Shown: in pieces, positions 30,501-42,500 of the stretch | How positions within the stretch are numbered: the stretch's first letter is position 1 | Layout of the letters: each line of letters begins with the position of its first letter | Assembly: GCA_007844125.1 (NCBI GenBank) | Contig: CM017569.1 | Location: forward strand, 9,488,019 to 9,552,018 | DNA length: 64,000 bases | DNA from: Sinonovacula constricta | Taxonomy: Eukaryota > Mollusca > Bivalvia > Cardiida > Solecurtidae | Direction of reading: 5' to 3' | Program-made: the position numbers and the translations under genes | The notes under the pieces: generated by a model | What the model was told of the DNA's origin: nothing | The model's database searches: none | The model's input: only the letters and a program-made list of their open reading frames with translations

Positions 30501-33500
30501 TCTTTGATTTGTATTTTATAACATTGCTAACTTGTGCTAATTATTTTCAATAACTTCATTATTTATAAATTATCTAAATGACAAAGGGCGAGGCTGCAAT
30601 ACTTACATAGTAAGAAAATTAGTAGATTTCACTGTGTTTAGTCTTAAATGTTCAAAGCAGGTGAATGTAAAATCGACTGAAGTAAGCTTTGAATGTCATA
30701 TCAAGAAATGATTTAGGAGTAATTTAGAGGATTAATGTCCTAAATAATTTGACTTAATTGTTACTGACATCAGCATTAACAGGATAAATTAAAACTGGTC
30801 ACATGCAAATAAAGCGAGGAAGTGGGAATATTTTCCACCAGAAGTAAGCGGTAGTTTAGAAGAGTTTAAAGAGCAAGCACACAGTACACAAAAGGGCAAG
30901 TAATTTTTAATGAACATAACCTAGTTTCAGGAAAGGCCTATATTGGCATTGAACTACTTCATTTCTTTACCAAGACCTATATACACCAACCACAAAATAT
31001 ACAAAAATCAGAAATACCACAGCTATTATTTCACATGAAATGTCTATTTTCTTGCTACATAAAATAAACGCTGACAAAATAACCCTAGTTTATATGATAC
31101 AAACTAAGACTTGTGCACATGTGTCTAGTATCTGATTCAATTAAATAAATCAATTTTTATAAACTGTGTGGCCCTCACTGTACTGAATTGTGCATTGTGG
31201 TCTTGATTTGAGCTTAAAAGTTGCATTTAACTCTAGAGGCAAATGTGTCTATTCAAAGTGCAGTTCAAAATAAACCATTGTCATTATTTGATTACATTTC
31301 TTCTAATTGAAAACTTAACTTTCTGCAAATGAGCTGGAGCTACTTACAATGTGGAAAGACTAAAGTTTGTACTGAAAATCATACAATTAAATTTGTGGTA
31401 CTTTTAATGTGTATGAAGAAAGCTGAAGATAATGCAAAAGACCAAATTTAAAGGGTTGGAAATGCAAGACAAAAGATTTAATAATCAACCATAGTAAGAA
31501 CGGTTAAAATCATTAATTTACCATTTTTGCCACAGTAGCTCCTGTTAAAACCATGGTTGTTGATGCTGTCAATAGCATCAACAGCTGTGCCATGCCAGAG
31601 TTTCTTCTCATTGTGTTGAATTTGTGGATTGTTTGCTTCAATCTGTTGCCTCTTCACATCATATTGGGCCCAAAGACTTTTGTTTTGAATTCGCTCAATC
31701 TGTAAAATGAGTATAGATACATGTGACTGATTGTTGAGGGCCCATTTAAAAAAATAAATTAAGTTATGTAAAGTCACACAAGTCAATGATAAAATATCAC
31801 ACAGATAGCAAGGTGCTAGAAACACAATATGACACATGCTATTAGCATCATCATCATCAATTTATTTTCATTATCCTGTCCTTGTATTTATTCATTCACT
31901 ATGGTGAAGCCTGTAAGTCCAATCAAGAGGAAAGTCTCCCTCTCTATGACTGACAGTCCTGCACTTTGGTGATTCATCCTAAGGGTCTCTTGGTCCCATT
32001 TTACTAGATCACGCCAGGTCAGCTTTAATCTGACTGGGACGCTTTGATCCATTATGCATTATTTAGAGACTTGTCATCTCCTTGATCTTACAAACAAATA
32101 TGTATAAACAGTTTATCTAAATCAGTTTTTATTTTTCCAAAATGTGACTACATTTGTGAAGCAGTGAATACTACAATGCTTGCAATGCTTTTATTATTAA
32201 ATATTTCAAGGATGTACAAAAAATATGAATAATAATAAATCTTACATAAGCTTATTAGCTAGTAATTATGACCATCACCACTTACTTTTTTAATTGTTGG
32301 CATCCTTCCTAATGATTTGGCAAACCGATCAATCACTTTCTTGTATTCAGGGCTACCTTGCTTTACCTCCACTCTAAGAAGATTATCTTCCTTAGGCATA
32401 GGGTCCCAAGCTTTGGGGAGGTTAAACCTATTCTCTGCAGAAGACAAAGATGTTAGTGGGCAATGCTGCTGGTTAGTTGCCATGTAATAATTCCTAAGCC
32501 ACTCACTACATGGGTTCTGACAAGAGTGAAAACCTATGGTTGAGAGGTCTTTCAGCAGTGCACCACTGGTTCTACTCAGGCATTTGTTATGAGACTCCAT
32601 CAATATGGTAACCTAAATATATGTATAGCAGTAAAAAGTCAGAACTAATTAGTGAAATAGAAGATGATTTTTTTTGGGATTACTTCATGACCACTTAAAA
32701 TCAAGTTTGCAAACAACTGTGTGAAAATACTAGGTGGATGATTGTGTTCTCAGCATTCTAATAGTTGACAGAAAAGGGTAATGTATTTTCTTAAATTAAA
32801 TACGGGGGAAACTTTAAAATGAAATGAGAAAGGTATGTAATTTCATTTTCCAAAATTAACAAAAATGCAATCAGTCCATCACTTGTAGTCCAAGATGTTG
32901 CTAGGCAGTAATGTCTTAATCATTGTATGAAATGTATACCAGCATTAGAGTACCATTGTGCTATTTGCAAGTGAATACAGCTCTGCCAACAAATGTATAC
33001 CAGCATTTGAGTACCATTGTGCTATTTGCAAGTGAATACAGCTCTACCAACAGATGTATACCAGCATTAGAGTACCATTGTGCTATTTGCAAGTGAATAC
33101 AGCTCTACCAACAGATGTGTACCAGCATTAGAGTACCATTGTGCTATTTGCAAGTGAATACAGCTCTACCAACAGATGTATACCAGCATTAGAGTACCAT
33201 TGTGCTATTTCCAAGTGAATACAGCTCTACCAACAGATGTATACCAGCATTAGAGTACCATTGTGCTATTTGCAAGTGAATACAGCTCTACCAACAGATG
33301 TGTACCAGCATTAGAGTACCATTGTGCTATTTGCAAGTGAATACAGCTCTGCCAACAGATGTATACCATCATTAGAGTACCATTGTGCTATTTGCAAGTG
33401 AATACAGCGCTACCAACAGATGTGTACCAACATTAGAGTACCATAGTGCTATTTGCAAGTGAATACAGCTCTACCAACAGATGTATACCAGCATTAGAGT

Positions 33501-36500
33501 ACCATTGTGCTATTTGCAAGTGAATACAGCTCTACCAACAAATGTATACCAGCATTAGAGTACCATTGTGCTATTTGCAAGTGAATACAGCTCTACCAAC
33601 AGATGTGTACCAGCATTAGAGTACCATAGTGCTATTTGCAAGTGAATACAGCTCTACCAACAGATGTATACCAGCATTAGAGTACCATAGTGCTATTTGC
33701 AAGTGAATACAGCTCTACCAACAAATGTATACCAGCATTAGAGTACCATTGTGCTATTTGCAAGTGAATACAGCTCTACCAACAGATGTGTACCAGCATT
33801 AGAGTACCATAGTGCTATTTGCAAGTGAATACAGCTCTACCAACAGATGTGTACCAGCATTAGAGTACCATAGTGCTATTTGCAAGTGAATACAGCTCTA
33901 CCAACAAATGTATACCAGCATTAGAGTACCATTGTGCTATTTGCAAGTGAATACAGCTCTACCAACAAATGTATACCAGCATTAGAGTACCATAGTGCTA
34001 TTTGCAAGTGAATACAGCTCTACCAACAGAGCATTTTTACTCAAGGAATGCATCAAAGGCATAAACAACTAAATTAATGAAAGATCCCTGTACATACATT
34101 GGGTAATCAAAGGTATAAACAGCAAAAACATAAATATTTTGACTATTAATAAAAGGTAATGTCATTTTACAAATTTATGCAACCTGCCTCAAACATACAT
34201 GTAATAAAAAAAATCTTGATACAGTTAAGTGTATGTACCTTATGCACCACTCACTGTCTAGTGTATGTTTGCAAGATGGTGAAGTATGGTAAATAATAAC
34301 TAAAACATAAAAGTAAGAATGAACAAATTAACTGACGGTGGATACCAGGTACTATAAGCTGCCTTATGGAGAATAAAACCAAATTAACCTCTTCTTACCT
34401 TCCATCTTATCATGCCTAATGACCGAAAACTTCTGATTTGGTTTCGCTTTGCAGTATTCTTCCATGTTCACAATATTTACCACGTATTCTACTTTAGAAC
34501 GGTCATATATGGTCACTTTGGACTCATTTTTCTTGTAAGCACTTTCTAGTTTCATGTTGTCCTCTTGACTGAACTTAATGAACTTTTTGTCTTTTAGATA
34601 TCCCCAGACTACCTCATTTTGAAGCATCTGTGCCTGTATTTTGTGCGCCTGGGTTCGCACATGGTTGCTCAGGTAAATATGCATTTGATCAGATACAATT
34701 ATACACTCCTTAGCAAATCCTGTTAGGCGGATTGTCTCAGCTGCCTTGTCGATGGATAATAACACATGATTTTTTTCAGCCAACGTCTGCAGGACAGAGA
34801 TCTGGACAAGAAAACAGAAAGCTCTTCAGAGATTCAGATCAAAAACATTTTTGTAGTCTATAAAGTTATCTGTTTACATATCACAGGTTACAGCTTATGC
34901 AAAAAATCAGCTAAGTGCAACAGTAACTAGGGATATTTGCAGATACTCAGCAGCCAATAGTGCAGATTGTGATCAACCAGCTTCCAGTGGAAGCTGGCTG
35001 ATCTGGATTAACATGTTTTCCTTATGCAAACAATTCGTGCTAAGCAGGTTTAGAGCAAACTGTTAAAACTGAACAACTGAACACTCTTGTCACAGGCTAA
35101 AAGTAAACATTTGGACATTGTTTGTTTTTACTTCATGACCGTATATTGAAAATGGCCCTTGGTGGACATTTTTTTTCGAAGAAACAAAATTCATTAAACA
35201 ATCCTAAAACAGGCTACCCAAGACACATGTATGTCTAATATCAAGGCTCTAGTTCTTTTTTGACAAGAAGAATTTCAAAGTTTTCCTATATAGTCATATA
35301 TAAATGGCCAAACCCCTGCACCAAACATCTTTGAACAATCCTGGTACAGGTCAACCTAAGGAACATGTTTACCAAATATCAAGATGCTAGCTCTTGTGGT
35401 TTCTAACAAGACAATTTTTTCCTATGTTAGCAAATATGTAATATGTAATATGGCCATGTCTCTGGCAGCCATGCTTTTTGACAGATTAAAATTCTTTAAA
35501 CAATTTTGAAACATGGCTACTTAAGGAAACATGTATACCAAATATCAAGGCTCTAGCTCTTGTAGTTTTTAACAAGAAGATTTTCAAACCCCTGGTGGCC
35601 ATCTCTTAATGGATCAAAACGCTTTAAAGAACTTTTTTGTTCCCGCTGCCTGCTGAAGCTTCTGAAGAAATTTGAATTTGGGCCAGCGGTTTCAGGGGAG
35701 ATGCTGTTGATAGAAAGTTGACAGACATGTGACATGTGATGCGAACAGCAGACACTGGATGGTCGGCATTAACAATAGCTGACACTGAGCATAAGCTCAG
35801 GTGAGCTTAGAATTAAGTGAGAGGGTTCAATCCTCCAGGTTTGTTCTTTCAGAAGTGTTATTGTACAAGCTGAGGTTGAACACTTTCAAATACTGAATGA
35901 AAACAAAACTAGGCAGTTTATTTTCTGGATTTTGGAATAAGTTGATAATGCCAATTAACAATTATTCTGACCCTCTTTAGATAGGCTTTGTTTATAAGGT
36001 TTAACATTGAACTAACAAACTTTCAGTATCTGGAAAGGGTGTTAAAGCAAATAGTGTGCTGCCTTCTCTGTAAAAGCATGCCATTTATACTTAGTATGAT
36101 ACCACACCCTGTTATATTATTCAGGCTGACCAGGCCTAGAACTTACCTTATATTTGCATGAACCTAAGCAAAGTAACCTAACCACGGCTATGTTATACAA
36201 TTGTGGTACCACAAAAACTGGTTGTGAACCCAGGCCACCAATTATTGTGGACAACTCTGTATATTTTTACTACCAGAGCTGGTGTTCTGAGAAGAAGTGT
36301 AAATTTAACAACAACAATAATGCATAATATTGAATCTGAAACAAACCTCTTTCGGAGTCAGCCGGGACACACATTCATCCTTGTAGTCTCTTTTTGTCCA
36401 CTCTGTGCTGAGGATACGCTTTAATTTATCCACTGCAATCTTCACCAGGGACTGATCAGTAGCTAGCACTGTCAGTCTGCATTCATTCAGAAGCTTCTCT

Positions 36501-39500
36501 GAAGAGCCATCAGATAACAATCTTGGGCTGCCAGATTTGGGGGTCCTTGAGGCAGGCTGATTCTCCTTGGCTGCTGCAAGAAATAATATTTTTGTATACG
36601 CAAAGGCTGTAGCTGAAGAGCAGACCTTGTTGGTGTTTTTTGTTTTGTTTAGGTTCTTATACACTGATCCACAAAATTATGATTATAAGTATAATATTGA
36701 TTATACTTGCAATATCCATTATTATTGATGAAGGAGGATCCCAAAACCACCAGCACACCACAGGTCAGCTAGAAGATGCCTCTAACATGAAAATTCTAAC
36801 CCTAACCAGGGCATGAGCCTATGCAGTAAGAGGCTGAGATGGCAAATGTAATTACTCAAAAATAAGCACCTCATAACCATTGATGCTCAAATAGGATGCA
36901 AGCCACAATTGTAAGAGCCTTGGACTTAAAAGTCTACAAATCACTAGGTTTCAGCTGTTACATGCACTTCTTGATTATATAATACCTTGGTATACATTAT
37001 ACAAATAGCATGTCTGCAATAATATAATAAAACTCCAGAAAAACCAAAATCATTTGATGTGCCTCACAAATATATACAAGGTATAACATTTCATTATACA
37101 GTATTTGGCTCACAACTATCTGTAAATAAAAAATGTCAAGTCTTTTTAAACTTAGCAGCAAATAGGATGGGGCTAGCAGATCTGGATCTGGATCAACAAT
37201 ATGTGTCTAAGTCTTATCTATACATGCTAAGCAGGCTAAGAATTAATATGAAATACTAATGTGACTATGCGCCGGTAACCAGTTTGTATCTGGTTGTTAT
37301 CACTGACACATACCTTTAAACATTACTTTAACAACAAAACATAAACAGCAATAAACATGTAATTTAATACTTGCCCTGATCATTCAATGAAACAAACTGT
37401 TATCATTCAACATAAAAGTTTACCTTTGAGTAATATGTCTAAACATAGAATAATGAGTCTCGATCAGTTCGACCAAACACCACCGATATATATTATAATA
37501 GGCTTACCAGTTACACCCTCGCGAAGTTTGCGTATAACTGCTTTCACCATACTATCATCCTCTGTTTGACCAAACACTACTATTTTCACTTGCTTTAGAT
37601 GTTTTGGCGTTCCATCCTGTAAAAACTCTATGATAGCTCTGTAGATTGTCTGTGTTATATCCTCTGCCTTGATGCCAGTATCTGTAAAAATAAACAAGAT
37701 TTTGTTTTGAATAATCTATATATATTATTTAGCATTGAAACATTTTTAATGTTTTCATTGACTGTATTAGCTAACCCCAATGTCTGCAAATTAAGGAAAA
37801 ATCAAGCTTTGTAAGACCTTTTAATTGATTCACATTACTATAAATGCATTTTAAGAAATTCACATAGCTATACATGTATTTTAATTGATTCACATAACTA
37901 TGCATGTATTTTAATTGATTCACATAACTATGCATGTATTTTAATTGATTCACATAACTATGCATGTATTTTAATTGATTCACATAACAATACATGTATT
38001 TTAATTGTTTCATATACCTACAAATGTATTTTAAAAAAATAAGCTTTATGAAGAAATAGATTACATTTCATATCTTGCTCTTGAGTGTCATAATGAGCAG
38101 AAGCCATATTAAACATATAATGATAAAGTTACTTGTTCCAAACAGCGGCATGGCCATTGAAGTCATTCGACATTCATCTGCTTTCTGTAGACATGACAGA
38201 ATCAAAGATTTCCATTTCCAAAGTTTTGACTGTGCTTCAATCAAGATGACATTCCTGGCCTTCAGTTTGCCACCTTTTATCATAACAATGCCTTTGGAGG
38301 CCATGTCCTTCTCTGCAAATAAGCATTAATATAGAGAGTACAAGTTAAATCAATTAATTTGTAAAGTTAAATTCATTAATTTGTAAAGTATTGAAAAGGT
38401 TTATAGTTTCAAAAAAGATTTACAATTTATTTGCTTCCGTAATTTGGTAATTGATTGTTACACAATGATTTTGTTTTAATGCTTTCTGGGCAGGTAAAAC
38501 TTACACACACATGCAGATAGGAACCTTAAAATATCTCTAAGAGCAGCACCATCTGGCAGCCCAAGAACAGCACCATCTGGCAGTCCTGAAAGCAGTACAT
38601 GTGACAGCCTCTGAGAGCAGCACCATCTGGCAGCCTCTGAGAGCAGCACAATCCAACAGCCTCTGAGAGCAACACCAGCTGACAGCCTCTGAGGGCAACA
38701 TCAGCTGACAGCCTCTGAGAGCAACATCAGCTGGCAGCCTCTGAGAGCAGCACAATCCAACAGCCTCTGAGAGCAACACCAGCTGACAGCCTCTGAGGGC
38801 AACATCAGCTGACAGCCTCTGAGAGCAGCACCATCTGGCAGCCTCTGAGAGCAACACCAGCTGACAGCCTCTGAGGGCAGCACCAGCTGGCAGCCTCTGA
38901 GAGCAGCACCATCTGGCAGCCTCTGAGAGCAACACCAGCTTGAAGCCTCTGACAGCAACACCATCTGGCAGCCTCTGAGAGCAACATCAGCTGACAGCCT
39001 CTGAGAGCAACACCAGCTGACAGCCTCTGAGAGCAACATCAGCTGATAGCCTCTGAGAGCAACATCAGCTGACAGCCTCTGAGAGCAACATCAGCTGACA
39101 GCCTCTGAGAGCAACATCAGCTGACAACCTCTGAGAGCAACACCAGCTGGCAGCCTCTGAGAGCAACACCAGCTGGCAGCCTCTGAGAGCAGCACAAGGT
39201 GAGAGCCTTTGAGAGCAGCACAATCCAACAGCCTCTGAGAGCAACACCAGCTGGCAGCTTCTGACAACAGCACTATTTGGAAGACAGCCTCTGAGAGCAG
39301 GACCCTCTGGCTGCACCTGAAAGTAGCACCATCAGGAAGCCTCTGAGAGCAGCCTCTGGAAGCAGTTCCATCTGGCAGCCTCTGACAGCAGCACCATCTG
39401 GCAGCCTCTGAGAGCAGTAGCACCATCTGGCAGCCTCTGAGAGCAGCACCATCTGGCAGCCTCTGATAGCACCATCAGGCAGCCTCTGAGATCCACCCCA

Positions 39501-42500
39501 GCTTGCAGCCTCTGAGAGCAGCAGCATCTGGCAGCCTCTGAGAGAAAACAAGCAGCCTCTGAGAGCCATATCAACTGGCAACCTCTGAGAGCAGCAACAC
39601 TATCTTGCAGCCTCTTAGAACAGCAACACTATCTTGCAGCCTCTGAGAGCAACACCATCTGACAGCCTCTGAGAGCAGCAGCAGCTGGCAGCCTCTGAGA
39701 GGAAGACCACAAACAGGCTGGCAGCCTGAAACCAGTCAACTCTTGCACATATTTAAAAGAAAACACAAAGCTGATCACAATAATTACAGTTTGACTGGTG
39801 ATGCAGCTTTGCAAGGCCTTGCATTACATCATATTTTCTAGTGAAGCAAATGTCTACTTTGTGATTTTGTGTAGCTGGACTTAGTAACCAATCATTTTAT
39901 GTATAGGACTTTATATATAGACTGTATAATGTATTATTACATAGCTATATACATGTAGCTCAAAATTCTAAATATTTATGGAAGATTTATAACTTCCAAA
40001 CACAAATCAAAGAGGTACTGAGTAACTTTTACTTACTAACAATAACGACTTTAACAATGCCTACTCCTGTGTAAGTTATCATCATTAGGGAGTGAATTAC
40101 AAGTTTTGTGATAGATCTACCTGAAATGCATAATGTTCATTAAGCCTCAAAGAAGAGATTTTGTGTCTATGTATGCACTTAACAACAACTATAACTAAAT
40201 GGAATTCTTACTGTGGCTTTCACATTCTTGAAGTATACTATCACCTCCTGCCTTTAAAATAGCCTCTGTTACTTTTCCTGAAAGGATATAAGGTAATATT
40301 TAGGGCAGGTTATGCAGAAGAAAATAAGATTGTAACATATAGTGGTTTTAGAACGTGATATAATTGCCAAAATAAATATTGTGCATAAAGAAATTTTTCT
40401 AATTTAGAACTTACGCATTGGCATTTTTCTCAAATTGTCACGACGACTAGCTGAACCATGGCTTGGAAGTTTTGTAATCAGATTTTTGTATTAAATTTAA
40501 CATTTGCTAGCTTGTGTACATTTTGTAACCTTTTAACCCACTGTGCAGTTAATTATTGTGCTTCCTATGTGAAATATATTATAGATATAAAGAATAAACA
40601 AATTTAACCTTTTATAAACAGATTCAGTTTCATTTTCTATGTATTATATCATCTTAATACTTTAAAACTAATCAGCCAAGAAAAACACAATACTGACTCA
40701 TGCAATATTTAAAAAATTATTAGGCCATAGACTTCCAATTGAAATTTCAATATATTAGAGGTTCTAAGCATCTGCGTCCTAAAACTCATAGAGGTCTTAT
40801 TGTTCCCAACATTCTTGACTAGCAAATGTAAAAAAATAATGAGAAAAATAAGTTTGATATTTAATATTTTTTTAAAATGAAACAGTATTTTATAATTGTA
40901 AGAAGGGCTGTTTTAACATAAAGGAAAACAGTGTAAGCAGTGAGGTATTCATTGCCATGGAAAAGTAGTCACATATTGAAACATAAAATCCAGTGTAGAT
41001 AAACTGTTGTTTATTTTTTCTCTGTATAAAACTCTGCATTCGATAAAGTAGACATAAAAGATGCAAAAGGCTAAGGGTCAACAATCAAGACTGGGAGAGA
41101 TGTTCTATATCACCCTGTTCTTGTAACATAACATGTAGTACATCACATAAGTCACATTTATATCTACTTTAAACAGATTGGGTATACTATTGTAAAAATT
41201 TGATGAAAGATATCCCATTCTCTTTAATGACATCATGTTCTCATAAATTCAAGTATCAGAGTTAACATTTCATTCTATTATTCAATGCCATTTAACAAAT
41301 TTGTGCCTTTTTAAAGAAAAACTTGAAATAACTATCAAGTAATTTCTCTTGGATCAAATTTTTAACTTCAGGAAAATCTCTACTGCAAAATGATTCTGCA
41401 GTTAGAGCAAGATGCATAAACATGCCTACACACACTAACAAAACAAATCACCTTTTCTAAGATTTAGATCCTTGCTACAACTGGCAACAATGCAATCGGT
41501 GGCTTCCCTTGTCACATCACCTGTACTGCCAGACACTCTAAGGGGACCCAGTTGAAATACTGCATAGTCTGTGTGCATCCACAATAAAATAACCTTTATT
41601 AAATGTTTATTCATGAAATTTTAGCAACACAATATTTTTGCTCATGACTACAAGTAAAGGTAACAAAATATATTGCTAGTCTCTCAGCAGCAAATAATGT
41701 AAATCCTGATAAGACATCAACAACAAGGGACAGCTGGCTTGTCTTGATCTACACAATTTTGTCTTCAACTTAATCATTTTATGCTTAGAAGATAAGAGAT
41801 AAAGTGTTCTCACTTTTTTTCTAAGAAAACTGTGTAAAAAGTGACAAATCATGAGAGAATAATATAAGATAATAAATAATGAATAAGAGAATAACACAAG
41901 ATACTTATATTTAAGATGTATAATATGGGTATTATGTAAACGTGTCAAAAAAATTAAGGAGAATTATAAAAGTTACCTATTGGTATTTATTTGAAAAGTG
42001 AAATACAGGATCAAAAAATTATATAGAATAATGCCTAAATTGCAGCCTAGCAGGTGTAAAATGTTGTGTAAAAAGTATTAAACTATGACAGGAAATTTTA
42101 AGATGCCTATACCTGTTAATAATATGTACATAATGTCAAATAATGAAAATACTAACAAGATACATCTAATTGAAGTGCAAGGACACAGCGAAAAATGAGT
42201 AATTAACGAGAATAAGACAAGACAGAAGAACATGTAACTGAGCTTCCCAAAAAGAAGTAAACAGAGAGTATCATTATCTATCTATCAGATTTTTTATCTG
42301 AAAGCATGCACATTGTTTATGAAGTTTTTAAACATACTATTTCCAGATTTGAGCTCCTTGTGACTGATGTTTGACCCTGTTTGCGGTCTTCCAGCTTTGT
42401 CTGCCTCATGGTCACCAGATCCATTGTGGCTCGTCCAATCTGTTTCTGCAGCTTTGAAAGCCTGAAACAAATTAAACTGATTTGCTAATAGTCATCAACA

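Noticed and set aside
32435..32603. Extension of the WWE-ART linker exon upstream to an AG near 32616
   Set aside because: That acceptor gives phase 0, but the upstream WWE exon ends in phase 1. The acceptor at 32435-32436 fits and has a strong pyrimidine tract.
38537..39581. Several 80-132 codon minus frames as cysteine-rich genes
   Set aside because: All are frames of the 26-bp minisatellite.
41452..41530. Alternative acceptor ('ccccttag') for the macrodomain 3 first exon
   Set aside because: With the phase 1 donor of the previous exon it shifts the frame and meets a TGA. It would also remove the first strand of the domain.
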